Position numbers and translations under genes: made by a program. From Clostridia bacterium (GTDB lineage: Bacteria; Bacillota; Clostridia; Monoglobales; Monoglobaceae): 64,000 nucleotides of DNA. Each line of letters begins with the position of its first letter. The stretch's first letter is position 1. The stretch covers positions 1 to 64,000 of the forward strand of contig JAFYXJ010000010.1 of NCBI GenBank assembly GCA_017546205.1. Direction: 5' to 3'. Positions 24,337 through 32,099 of the stretch are shown in pieces. The notes under the pieces are model-generated. The model was not told where the DNA came from, did no database searches, and saw only the letters and a program-made list of their open reading frames with translations.

Positions 24337-25440
24337 ATGAAAGGTTTGATATTTTCTATTACTGCAGGGCAAGGGCATAATCAGACGGCGAAAGTGCTGT
24401 CGGATGCGTTGAATGATGCGGGAGTCGAGTGCAAATATATGGATGTATTTGAGTATATCAATCCTTTGCTTTCCAAATCGGTATCAGATATTTACCTGAT
24501 GTCCACCAAAGCGGTGCCCGAACTTTACGGAGGGGGATATCGCCTCTGTGAAAAACGAGACGTCAATAAAGAGCGGGTGCTCCCTAAACTGACAACCAAT
24601 CTTCTGGCGAGAAAGTTGTTAAAGTTGATTCGTAAAGAAGAACCTCAGGTGATAATCTGTACCCATGTGTTTGCGGCACTATTGGTAACTTATCTTGCGG
24701 AGCGGTTTGAAATGCCGGTAAGAACCATCGGCATTGTGACGGATTTTACCATTCATCCCTATTGGGAGGATACCAATCTGGATTACTATGTAACAGCCAG
24801 TGAATACCTGACGCATGCAGGCACCAAAAAAGGAATTCCAAAAGAGCGTTTTAAACCCTTTGGAATTCCCATTGACCCCAAATTTGCCGAAACCAGAACC
24901 CGTCAGGAGGCATGTCGTCTGCTGGGGATTCCGGAAAAGAAAACCTTGTTGGTGATGAGCGGCAGTATGGGTTTTGGCAATGTGTTGGAAGAAATAGAAG
25001 AACTGGACAAATTGGATCTGGATTTTCAGATTGTGACGGTGTGTGGAAACAATAAAAAATTAAAGGCACAGATTGACCAACTCAATACCCGAAAGAAAAT
25101 TTTTAATTATGGGTATGTGAACAATGTGGATGTGTTGATGGATGCCGCCGATTGTATTGTTACCAAGCCGGGTGGCTTAACCACCAGCGAAGCATTGGCA
25201 AAGGGGTTGCCCATGCTGATGATCAATCCGGTTCCCGGTCAGGAGGACAGAAATGTGGAGTTCTTGCTCAATGCCGGTGCGGCACTGAAAATCAGCAAAA
25301 CATTTCCTTTGGATGAAGCGCTGTATCAACTGTTTTTAAGCGCAGAGCGGCGAAAACTTTTGGAGGGCAGTATTCAGTTGTTACGCAAACCGGATTCTAC
25401 CAAACAACTGGTTTCGTTTATTCTGGATTTAATCAAATAA
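24337..25440 (+). CDS. MGDG synthase-like glycosyltransferase (UDP-sugar:diacylglycerol type)
   Basis: The 367-residue GT-B enzyme (GT28 type) has the lipid-acceptor N-terminus MKGLIFSITAGQGHNQTA, TIGIVTDFTIHPYWEDTNLD, MSGSMGFGN and the donor-binding IVTKPGGLTTSEALAKGLPM. This is the layout of UgtP/YpfP and plant MGDG synthases, which put glucose or galactose on diacylglycerol to make membrane glycolipids and lipoteichoic-acid anchors. The sugar cannot be read from sequence. ATG 24337 has AAAGGAG 7 bases upstream; ATG 24331 is too close. Cotranscribed with addA by position. Confidence 0.88.
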   Translation: MKGLIFSITAGQGHNQTAKVLSDALNDAGVECKYMDVFEYINPLLSKSVSDIYLMSTKAVPELYGGGYRLCEKRDVNKERVLPKLTTNLLARKLLKLIRKEEPQVIICTHVFAALLVTYLAERFEMPVRTIGIVTDFTIHPYWEDTNLDYYVTASEYLTHAGTKKGIPKERFKPFGIPIDPKFAETRTRQEACRLLGIPEKKTLLVMSGSMGFGNVLEEIEELDKLDLDFQIVTVCGNNKKLKAQIDQLNTRKKIFNYGYVNNVDVLMDAADCIVTKPGGLTTSEALAKGLPMLMINPVPGQEDRNVEFLLNAGAALKISKTFPLDEALYQLFLSAERRKLLEGSIQLLRKPDSTKQLVSFILDLIK

Positions 25441-25472
25441 AAAACGGCAAGGAATTTCCTTGCCGTTTTTTG
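25439..25472. terminator. bidirectional terminator
   Basis: AAAACGGCAAGGAA and TTCCTTGCCGTTTT form a perfect stem between the convergent glycosyltransferase and trpB2 genes. Confidence 0.85.
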
Positions 25473-25474
25473 TA

Positions 25475-26845
25475 TTATACATCAGGTAATGATGCGAATC
25501 CTTTTTGTAAATCTTCTTCGGTGGGAATAAAGTCTCCCATGGTGCCGTCCAGATATGCACTGTAAGCAGTCATATCAAAATAACCGGTGCCGGAAAGGGC
25601 AAAAAGGATGGTTTTTTCTTCTCCGGTTTCCTTGCATTTTAATGCCTCATCAATGGCAACACGGATTGCGTGGGAAGATTCCGGAGCAGGAAGGGTGCCC
25701 TCACTGCGTGCAAAAGTGACGGCGGCTTCAAATACTTTAGTTTGTTCTACACTTCTTGCCTCCATATAGCCGTCATGGTACAACTTTGAAATAATGGGAG
25801 ACATCCCGTGGTAACGAAGTCCGCCCGAATGACTGGCAGAGGGCATGAAGCCGGAACCCAATGTGTACATCTGCATCAAGGGTGTCATTTTTCCGGTATC
25901 ACCAAAGTCGTATGCAAATTTACCCCGAGTCAAAGTGGGGCAGGATGCGGGTTCCACAGCGATAAACTGAATGTTGTTTTTGCCCTCCAACCGGTCACCC
26001 ATAAAGGGAGAAATCATGCCGGCAAGATTGCTTCCGCCCCCTGCACATGCAATGACAATGTCCGGTTGAATGTTGTATTTATCCAGAGCCGCTTTGGTTT
26101 CCATTCCAATAATGGTCTGGTGAAGGGCAACATGGTTCAGCACACTTCCCAGTACGTAACGACAGTTTTCGGTTTGGGTTGCAGTCTCCACAGCTTCAGA
26201 AATGGCGCAGCCAAGAGAACCGCCGGTTCCCGGATTTTCAGCAAGAATTTTTCTTCCTACATGTGTTGTGTCAGAAGGAGAGGGGATTACTGTTCCACCG
26301 TAAGTTTCTATCAATGCTTTGCGGTGGGGTTTTTGCTGGGCAGAAACTTTGACCATGTAAACGGTCAGGTCAAGACCGTAAAAGGCACATGCCATAGAGA
26401 GCGCAGTACCCCATTGCCCGGCACCGGTTTCGGTAGTGAGGGAGGTTAAACCCTGTTTTTTTGCGTAGTATACCTGAGCGGCGGCAGAATTCAGCTTATG
26501 GGAGCCGGATGTGTTTTGCCCTTCAAATTTATAATAAATTTTGGCAGGGGTTCCCAGTGCCCGTTCCAGATTGTATGCCCGAACCACCGGAGTGGGACGG
26601 AACATTTTATAAAAATCACGAATTTCTTGCGGGATATCAATATACTTGTCGGTGACATTCAATTCCTGATCCACCAGTTCCTTGCAGAAAACCTGCTCCA
26701 GTTCTTGTCGGGTAGCGGGCTGTTTGGTCACCGGATTGAGAAAGGGTGCCGGCTTTTCCTTCATAAAAGCACGAAGATTGTGCCATTGTTTGGGCAATTC
26801 TTCCTCGGTCAAAAAGATTTTGTACGGAATTTCCTGCTGTATCAT
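25475..26845 (-). CDS. trpB: tryptophan synthase beta-like subunit, TrpB2 type
   Basis: The 456-residue PLP enzyme is of the long TrpB2 class: GRPTPVV-like RPTPVVRAYNLE, PLP-Lys in NTSGSHKLNSAAA, TETGAGQWGTALS, and the phosphate-binding loop ACAGGGSNLAGM. It makes tryptophan from indole and serine. No trpA or other trp gene is near; solo TrpB2 enzymes are usually thought to salvage indole. The gene has its own promoter and a roughly 115-base leader with terminator and antiterminator pairings (see findings), so regulation by tryptophan or another aromatic signal is likely. Confidence 0.95.
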   Translation of the reverse strand: MIQQEIPYKIFLTEEELPKQWHNLRAFMKEKPAPFLNPVTKQPATRQELEQVFCKELVDQELNVTDKYIDIPQEIRDFYKMFRPTPVVRAYNLERALGTPAKIYYKFEGQNTSGSHKLNSAAAQVYYAKKQGLTSLTTETGAGQWGTALSMACAFYGLDLTVYMVKVSAQQKPHRKALIETYGGTVIPSPSDTTHVGRKILAENPGTGGSLGCAISEAVETATQTENCRYVLGSVLNHVALHQTIIGMETKAALDKYNIQPDIVIACAGGGSNLAGMISPFMGDRLEGKNNIQFIAVEPASCPTLTRGKFAYDFGDTGKMTPLMQMYTLGSGFMPSASHSGGLRYHGMSPIISKLYHDGYMEARSVEQTKVFEAAVTFARSEGTLPAPESSHAIRVAIDEALKCKETGEEKTILFALSGTGYFDMTAYSAYLDGTMGDFIPTEEDLQKGFASLPDV

Positions 26846-26871
26846 GGTAAGTACCTCCTGAAAAAGGGCAT

Positions 26872-26898
26872 AAAAAAACCCTGCATAGTTCAGCAGAG
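26872..26898 (-). terminator. leader terminator of trpB2
   Basis: CTCTGC pairs with GCAGGG (one U-G) around an 8-base loop, followed by seven U, 27 bases before the trpB2 ATG. Confidence 0.65.
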
Positions 26899-26928
26899 AA
26901 AAATAGCATAGTTATAGTATATCCTCAT
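26890..26928 (-). CDS. possible leader peptide MRIYYNYAIFLC
   Basis: A 12-codon ORF in the trpB2 leader encodes MRIYYNYAIFLC, with three Tyr and one Phe codons. Its stop overlaps the 5' arm of the terminator hairpin, the right place for ribosome-coupled attenuation. There is no Trp codon, and only a weak AAGATGAG precedes the ATG, so this is uncertain. Confidence 0.3.
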   Translation of the reverse strand: MRIYYNYAIFLC

Positions 26929-26967
26929 CTCATCTTAACACAAACTCATCTCATCTCTGCTACAATC

Positions 26968-26996
26968 AGTATATCTTATTCTGAGAATTTTGTCAA
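26968..26996 (-). promoter_or_regulatory. sigma-A promoter of trpB2
   Basis: On the minus strand TTGACA and TATACT are exactly 17 bp apart. The start would be near 26961. A second, weaker set (TTGTGT-16-TATACT) lies downstream at 26916-26943. Confidence 0.8.
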
Positions 26997-27031
26997 TCCT
27001 GAATTTTCTTGAAAAAATTTTAAAAATTGTG

Positions 27032-27060
27032 TTGACAAAGGATGTTTGCTGTGCTATACT
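27032..27060 (+). promoter_or_regulatory. sigma-A promoter of rplU-rpmA
   Basis: TTGACA and TATACT are 17 bp apart. Confidence 0.85.
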
Positions 27061-27065
27061 ATTGC

Positions 27066-27146
27066 GGTAACCGCGCAGAAAAGGTTTAAGATTCCTTAGG
27101 GAACACCTCATATGGCGAGTCTTGGGTAATAGGAGGGATTACGATT
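27066..27146 (+). promoter_or_regulatory. L21 leader RNA
   Basis: The roughly 80-base leader before rplU contains the GCGGTAACCGCGC hairpin, AAGGTTTAAGATTCC with GGAAC, and AGTCTTGGGTAATAGGAGG pairing back to AAGATT. Position and layout fit the Firmicutes L21 leader, an autoregulatory site for the ribosomal protein; assigned by eye only. Confidence 0.6.
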
Positions 27147-27455
27147 ATGTACGCAGTTATCGAAACAGGCGGCAAGCAGTACAAAGTTCAGCAGGGCGAT
27201 GTAGTTTTCGTTGAGAAACTGGACGTAGAAGCAGGTCAGACCATTACTTTTGATAAAGTTCTGGTACTGGGCGGCGATGAGCTGAAGGTTGGCGCTCCCT
27301 ATGTTGACGGTGCAACTGTTACTGCAACTGTTGCAAAACAGGGTAAGGCAAAGAAGATTATTGTTTACAAGTATAAGCCGAAAAAGGGTTATCACAAGAA
27401 ACAAGGTCACAGACAGCCTTATACAAAAGTTGAAATTACAGCCATCAATGGCTAA
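27147..27455 (+). CDS. rplU: 50S ribosomal protein L21
   Basis: The 102-residue protein begins [20 protein letters not shown] and ends [20 protein letters not shown], the conserved L21 ends that bind 23S rRNA. AGGAGGG precedes the ATG. In most Firmicutes the gene for the protease Prp lies between rplU and rpmA; here rpmA follows after 37 bp with nothing between. Confidence 0.98.
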   Translation: MYAVIETGGKQYKVQQGDVVFVEKLDVEAGQTITFDKVLVLGGDELKVGAPYVDGATVTATVAKQGKAKKIIVYKYKPKKGYHKKQGHRQPYTKVEITAING

Positions 27456-27492
27456 TTGACTTAAAGTTCAAATTGATAAGGAGTGAAAAAAC

Positions 27493-27753
27493 ATGGCTCA
27501 TAAGAAAGGTATGGGTAGTACCAAAAACGGCAGAGATTCCGAGTCCAAACGTCTTGGCGTGAAAAAGGGCGACGGTCAGCATGTTTTGGCTGGTAATATC
27601 CTGGTTCGTCAGAGAGGCACAAAGATTCATCCCGGTATCAATGTTGGTAAAGGAACCGATGATACCCTCTTTGCTTTGATTGACGGAAGAGTAAAATTTG
27701 AGCGTAAAGGTAAGGATAAGAAACAGGTATCTGTTTACGAAATCGCTCAGTAA
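27493..27753 (+). CDS. rpmA: 50S ribosomal protein L27
   Basis: The 86-residue protein starts [20 protein letters not shown] and contains [21 protein letters not shown]27 reaches the peptidyl-transferase centre with its N-terminus. Many Firmicutes make L27 with an extra N-terminal peptide (ending near FFASKKG) that Prp removes; this protein lacks it and starts like the Gram-negative form. That fits the missing prp gene. Confidence 0.98.
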   Translation: MAHKKGMGSTKNGRDSESKRLGVKKGDGQHVLAGNILVRQRGTKIHPGINVGKGTDDTLFALIDGRVKFERKGKDKKQVSVYEIAQ

Positions 27754-27767
27754 GAAATGAAGAGACG

Positions 27768-27792
27768 GGGTGGACAGTTGTCCACCCTTTTT
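27768..27792 (+). terminator. terminator after rpmA
   Basis: GGGTGGACA pairs with TGTCCACCC, followed by TTTTT, between rpmA and obgE; partial read-through is likely since obgE has no clear promoter of its own. Confidence 0.8.
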
Positions 27793-27824
27793 CATTCGGT
27801 CAACAACGATTAGGAGGAAATGCT

Positions 27825-29099
27825 ATGTTTTCGGATTTTGCGAAGATTTTTATTAAGGCGGGAGACGGCGGTAACGGTGCCGTAACCTTTCATCGTGAAA
27901 AATATGTTGCGGCAGGTGGCCCTGACGGTGGTGACGGTGGAAGAGGCGGCAATGTTGTTTTTGTGGCAGATAAAAACATCAGTACGCTGATGGATTTTCG
28001 GTACAAACGAAAATATCTGGCTGAAAACGGCGGAAATGGTCGAGATGCCAAAAGAAATGGAAAAAACGGTGAAAATCTTTTGATTCATGTGCCGGTAGGA
28101 ACTTTGATCCGTGAGGCAGAATCCAACCTGGTGATTGCTGACTTGAAAGAAGACGGCATGCAGATGGTGGCAGCAAAAGGCGGTAGCGGCGGATGGGGAA
28201 ATTCTCATTTTGCAACCGCAACCAGGCAAACGCCCAAGTTTGCCAAGTCCGGAATGCCCGGAGAGGAATTCATGGTGACTTTGGAACTGAAACTGATTGC
28301 AGATGTTGGTCTTCTGGGATTTCCCAATGTAGGAAAATCTACATTTCTCTCCATTGTCAGCGATGCAAGACCGAAAATCGCCAACTATCATTTTACCACC
28401 CTCACACCCAATCTGGGCGTGGTGGATATGGGTGCAGGCAGCGGTTTTGTGGTTGCGGACATTCCCGGTATTATTGAAGGTGCTCATGAGGGCGTAGGCT
28501 TGGGCCATGAATTTTTGCGCCATGTAGAGCGTACCAGACTGCTGCTTCATATTGTAGATGTTTCGGGAATTGAAGGTAGAAATCCCATGGAGGATTTTGA
28601 GGCTATCAATCGGGAACTGAAATTGTATAGCGAAAAACTGGCAGAAAAACCACAGATTGTTCTTGCCAACAAAGCAGATATCCCCATGTTTCATGATAAT
28701 TATGAGAAATTCCGGTCTGAACTGGAAGAGATGGGGTATCGGGTGTTTCCTATTTCTGCAGCAACCAAGCAGGGCATTTCTGATGTTTTGAATTACACAT
28801 GGGAAACCCTTTCCAAGATGCCCAAGGATGCAGAAGAAGAGGATTATGAAATGTACGATTCTGCATTGGCGGTGCAGAACGATGCCATTACCGTAACAAA
28901 AACCGAGGATGCTTACGAGGTGGAGGGCATGCGGGTGCGCAAAATTGTTGGTTCTACCAACTTTGACGATTATGAATCGCTGCAGTACTTCCAACGTGCC
29001 CTGATTAAGACCGGTGTCATCAAGATGTTGACGGATGCAGGTATTCAGGAGGGGGATACGGTTCGGATGTATGGCGTAGAGTTTGATTTTGTAGAATAA
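27825..29099 (+). CDS. obgE: GTPase Obg/CgtA
   Basis: The 424-residue GTPase links 50S assembly and stress. The Gly-rich OBG fold (FIKAGDGGNGAVTFHREKYV then GGPDGGDGGRGGNVVF) is followed by the G domain with GFPNVGKSTFLS, switch II DIPGIIEGAHEG and NKAD, and a C-terminal OCT domain (about 345-424, RKIVGSTNFDDYESLQYFQR) as found in Firmicutes. It follows rplU-rpmA, the usual order. Confidence 0.97.
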   Translation: MFSDFAKIFIKAGDGGNGAVTFHREKYVAAGGPDGGDGGRGGNVVFVADKNISTLMDFRYKRKYLAENGGNGRDAKRNGKNGENLLIHVPVGTLIREAESNLVIADLKEDGMQMVAAKGGSGGWGNSHFATATRQTPKFAKSGMPGEEFMVTLELKLIADVGLLGFPNVGKSTFLSIVSDARPKIANYHFTTLTPNLGVVDMGAGSGFVVADIPGIIEGAHEGVGLGHEFLRHVERTRLLLHIVDVSGIEGRNPMEDFEAINRELKLYSEKLAEKPQIVLANKADIPMFHDNYEKFRSELEEMGYRVFPISAATKQGISDVLNYTWETLSKMPKDAEEEDYEMYDSALAVQNDAITVTKTEDAYEVEGMRVRKIVGSTNFDDYESLQYFQRALIKTGVIKMLTDAGIQEGDTVRMYGVEFDFVE

Positions 29100-29126
29100 A
29101 AACTTTGATTTTTTTGAAAAAAGTGC

Positions 29127-29155
29127 TTGACAAAGAAGCACCTTTGCGGTACAAT
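29127..29155 (+). promoter_or_regulatory. sigma-A promoter of ylxM-ffh
   Basis: TTGACA and TACAAT are 17 bp apart. Confidence 0.8.
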
Positions 29156-29221
29156 CGTAAGGTGTTGTAAAGTTGCTTTGCTTTACATGGTGAAAATCAC
29201 CGGAGCAGAGGGAGGAAAAAT

Positions 29222-29587
29222 ATGGAACGCAATGTAGAAATCGGATTGCTGTTTTCCATCTACAAGAACATGCTGACCCAACGTCAGGCCGAAAGCGTTG
29301 ACTTGTACTACAACGAGGATTTGTCTTTGGCGGAAATCAGTGAACATATGGGGATTACCCGTCAGGGCGTAAGAGATAATATCAAGCGAGCAGAACATAC
29401 CATGTATGATGTGGAAGAAAAATTGGGACTTGCCAAGCGATTTCTTACCATCAAAGAGGAATTGAACCGCATTGATGATATTATTCGCGATATTGAACAG
29501 TCTCCCAACATTATGTATCTGTCCGATGATATTAAGAGAAAGATTAACCAGATTTTGACCATTATTGCTGATATCAACGAGGAGTAG
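29222..29587 (+). CDS. ylxM: YlxM-family putative DNA-binding protein
   Basis: The 121-residue protein has a sigma-70 region 4-like helix-turn-helix: LTQRQAESVDLYYNEDLSLA then EISEHMGITRQGVRDNIKRA, followed by a long helix. YlxM is nearly always encoded just before ffh and has been linked to SRP function. GGGAGG precedes the ATG, and ffh starts 15 bp later. Confidence 0.93.
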   Translation: MERNVEIGLLFSIYKNMLTQRQAESVDLYYNEDLSLAEISEHMGITRQGVRDNIKRAEHTMYDVEEKLGLAKRFLTIKEELNRIDDIIRDIEQSPNIMYLSDDIKRKINQILTIIADINEE

Positions 29588-29602
29588 GGAAAGGAGCACA
29601 GC

Positions 29603-30961
29603 ATGGCATTTGAAAGTTTGGCAGACAAACTGCAAAACACTTTTAAGAAATTAAGAGGCAAAGGCAAGGTCAGTGAAAAAGACCTGAAAGATGCAATGCG
29701 TGAAGTCAAGTTGGCACTTTTGGAAGCAGATGTCAACTTCAAAGTGGTAAAAGACTTTGTCAGTCAAGTGTCTCAGCGTGCAAGCGGTGCAGAGGTGATG
29801 GAATCCTTAACCCCCGCGCAGCAGGTCATTAAAATTGTCAATGAAGAATTGGTTGCGCTGATGGGCGGAACCGAGGCGAAATTGAATATATCGCCCAAAC
29901 CGCCAACGGTTATTATGATGGCAGGTCTGCAGGGTGCCGGTAAAACCACCACTGCGGCAAAATTGGGCGGACTTTTGAAAAAACAGGGCAAGCGTCCGTT
30001 GCTTTGTGCCTGTGATGTTTATCGTCCTGCAGCGGTGAAACAATTGCAGGTGGTAGGCGGCAAACTGGAACTTCCGGTCTTCTCCGTAGAGGGTTCTTGT
30101 GATGCGGTAGGAATTGCAAAATCTGCATTGGAACATGCCGTAAAGCATGCCAACGATGTATTGATTATCGATACGGCGGGACGACTTCATATCGATGAAG
30201 TTCTGATGGAAGAATTAAAAGAAATCAGCCGTGCAGTGAATCCCACAGAGATTCTTCTTGTGGTGGATGCCATGACCGGTCAGGACGCTGTCAATGTGGC
30301 AGAATCCTTTAACCGGGAATTGGAAATCGGCGGTGTGGTATTGACCAAACTGGACGGTGATACCCGTGGCGGTGCGGCACTTTCTGTCCGTGCAGTAACC
30401 CAGAAACCCATTAAGTTCTGCGGTATGGGTGAAAAACTGACAGATTTGGAAGTGTTCCATCCCGACAGAATGGCGTCAAGAATCCTGGGTATGGGAGATA
30501 TGCTCAGCCTGATTGAAAAAGCAGAACAGGCGCTGGATATGAAAAAGGCCGAGGAACTGGAAAAGAAACTCCGTTCTCAGACTTTTACATTCGGCGATTT
30601 TCTTGACCAGATGGATCAGATGAAGAATATGGGTTCCCTTGGAGATATCCTGAAGATGCTGCCGGGCGTTAATGCCGGTGCGTTGAAAAATCTGGATGTG
30701 GACGAGAAGAGAATGGCACACATTGAGGCAATTATTCAGGCAATGACCCCGAGAGAGAGGGATTTGCTTGATAAGTTGACTGTTTCCAGAAAAGAAAGAA
30801 TTGCAAAGGGAAGCGGAACTTCCATGCAGGAAGTGAATACGCTGGTCAAACAATTTGAACAGATGCAGAAAATGATGAAACAGTTAAGCGGTGGCTTTGG
30901 GAAAAAGATGAAACGCCGCGGTGGATTCTTCGGCGGTATGCCCGGCGGATTCCCCATGTAA
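29603..30961 (+). CDS. ffh: signal recognition particle protein Ffh
   Basis: This 452-residue SRP54-type GTPase binds signal peptides and SRP RNA (encoded at 15.1 kb). It has the N domain helical bundle, G1 GLQGAGKTTTAAKLG, DVYRPAAVKQL, DTAGRLHIDEVL, LTKLDGDTRGGAALS, and the Met-rich M domain with FEQMQKMMKQLSGGFGKKMK and a Gly/Met tail. Full length. Confidence 0.98.
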   Translation: MAFESLADKLQNTFKKLRGKGKVSEKDLKDAMREVKLALLEADVNFKVVKDFVSQVSQRASGAEVMESLTPAQQVIKIVNEELVALMGGTEAKLNISPKPPTVIMMAGLQGAGKTTTAAKLGGLLKKQGKRPLLCACDVYRPAAVKQLQVVGGKLELPVFSVEGSCDAVGIAKSALEHAVKHANDVLIIDTAGRLHIDEVLMEELKEISRAVNPTEILLVVDAMTGQDAVNVAESFNRELEIGGVVLTKLDGDTRGGAALSVRAVTQKPIKFCGMGEKLTDLEVFHPDRMASRILGMGDMLSLIEKAEQALDMKKAEELEKKLRSQTFTFGDFLDQMDQMKNMGSLGDILKMLPGVNAGALKNLDVDEKRMAHIEAIIQAMTPRERDLLDKLTVSRKERIAKGSGTSMQEVNTLVKQFEQMQKMMKQLSGGFGKKMKRRGGFFGGMPGGFPM

Positions 30962-31036
30962 ACACTTACTTTAGAAAAAGAATGAGGCGAAAGCCTTACC
31001 AATTTTATATTTATACAATTTTTGGAGGTAAACAAA

Positions 31037-31279
31037 ATGGCAGTAAAAATTCGTTTGAAGAGAATGGGTGCAAAGAGAGCACCGTTTTATCGTGTGGTAG
31101 TTGCGGATTCCAGATATCCCCGTGACGGTCGTTTCATTGAGCAGGTAGGTACTTACAATCCTATGGTTGACCCGTCTGTGACCGAATTCGATACTGAAAA
31201 AGTTCAGAAATGGATTAAGAACGGTGCACAGCCGACTGATACTGTAAAACGTCTGCTGAAAGAAAAGGGTATTATCTAA
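31037..31279 (+). CDS. rpsP: 30S ribosomal protein S16
   Basis: The 80-residue protein reads [20 protein letters not shown], then [20 protein letters not shown]; both are S16 hallmarks. GGAGG lies 9 bases before ATG 31037; ATG 31022 overlaps upstream sequence without such a site. Confidence 0.98.
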   Translation: MAVKIRLKRMGAKRAPFYRVVVADSRYPRDGRFIEQVGTYNPMVDPSVTEFDTEKVQKWIKNGAQPTDTVKRLLKEKGII

Positions 31280-31296
31280 TCCCGGGAGGAACGAGA

Positions 31297-31524
31297 ATGC
31301 AGGAACTTTTGGAGTTTATTGCAAAATCCATGGTGAATCATCCGGAAGCGGTGACGGTAACCGTGACCGAAAAGGAATCAGCAACCGTACTGGAACTCCG
31401 TGTCGCAGAAGAAGACATGGGTAAAGTCATCGGTAAGCAAGGCAGAATTGCCAAGGCGATCCGTACCGTGATGAAAGCCGCAGCCAGCAACGAGAGCAAA
31501 CGAGTCGTTGTTGACATTATGTAA
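31297..31524 (+). CDS. khpA: KH-domain RNA-binding protein KhpA (YlqC)
   Basis: The 75-residue protein is one KH domain with the GKVIGKQGRIAKAIRTVMKA loop and helix (GxxG core), and it lies between rpsP and rimM as usual. KhpA pairs with KhpB in Firmicutes to bind RNAs and influence cell division and envelope genes. Confidence 0.95.
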   Translation: MQELLEFIAKSMVNHPEAVTVTVTEKESATVLELRVAEEDMGKVIGKQGRIAKAIRTVMKAAASNESKRVVVDIM

Positions 31525-31534
31525 AAAACGAACT

Positions 31535-31575
31535 GAACCGAGGGGGTGCAACTGCTGCACGCCCTCTTTCGGTTT
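31535..31575 (+). other. hairpin between khpA and rimM
   Basis: GAGGGGGTGCA and TGCACGCCCTC pair, with AACCG and CGGTT outside. The T run is interrupted, so this is a weak terminator or a processing site. Confidence 0.55.
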
Positions 31576-31598
31576 CTGTAAGAAAATGAGGGAGTCTT

Positions 31599-32099
31599 AT
31601 GAGACATGAAATACTGGAGCTTGGAAAAGTAGTAAACACCCACGGGATTCGTGGAGAATTGAAGATTCAGCCCTGGTGTGATGAACCGGAACTGTTTCAT
31701 GAACTGGAGTATTTTTATATCAACGGGAAGAAGTATGAGATTCTGAGAACCCGTATCCATAAAAATTGCATTATTGCACAAGTAGAGGGGATTTCCTCTA
31801 TCAATGAGGCAGAACTTCTGAAGAATTGCGTCATCACCATTGAACGGGATGCATTGGGAGAACTGCCTGACGGCACTTACTATATTGCAGACCTTGAGGG
31901 GTTGGAAGTCCATACTCTTGAGGGAAAAGTGCTGGGAAGAATAGATGAAATTATCAAAACGGGAAGCAATGATGTTTATGTGTTGAAAGAGACCGGAGGC
32001 AAGCCTGTTTTGATTCCGGTGATAGAGGATGTAGTAAAAGAGGTTAATGTGGAGGAAGGCTACGTTCTGGTAGAATTGTTAAAGGGGCTGATTGACTGA
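31599..32099 (+). CDS. rimM: 16S rRNA processing protein RimM
   Basis: The 166-residue protein has the N-terminal RimM beta-barrel (LELGKVVNTHGIRGELKIQP) and the PRC-barrel (YYIADLEGLEVHTLEGKVLG, KPVLIPVIEDVVKEVNVEEG). It assists 30S head assembly near S19. Its TGA overlaps the ATG of trmD. Confidence 0.96.
   Translation: MRHEILELGKVVNTHGIRGELKIQPWCDEPELFHELEYFYINGKKYEILRTRIHKNCIIAQVEGISSINEAELLKNCVITIERDALGELPDGTYYIADLEGLEVHTLEGKVLGRIDEIIKTGSNDVYVLKETGGKPVLIPVIEDVVKEVNVEEGYVLVELLKGLID

Larger units (their letters stand above)
26846..26961 (-). promoter_or_regulatory. candidate transcription attenuator in the trpB2 leader
   Basis: On the minus strand the leader opens with UAG-CA-GAG-AU-GAG-AU-GAG (26962-26945), and GAG-AU-GAG recurs at 26931-26924; the repeat AGATGAGATGAG has a 21-base period. 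The 5' AGCAGAG (26961-26955) is complementary to CTCTGCT (26898-26892), which is the 5' arm of a terminator hairpin ending in seven U. The two pairings exclude each other, as in antiterminator/terminator switches. GAG/UAG repeats at a spacing of 2 resemble TRAP (MtrB) sites, but there are only six and they are interrupted. Confidence 0.6.

Noticed and set aside
27810-29141. 443-codon open frame antisense to obgE
   Set aside because: It covers Obg in reverse and has no recognisable domain or start signal.
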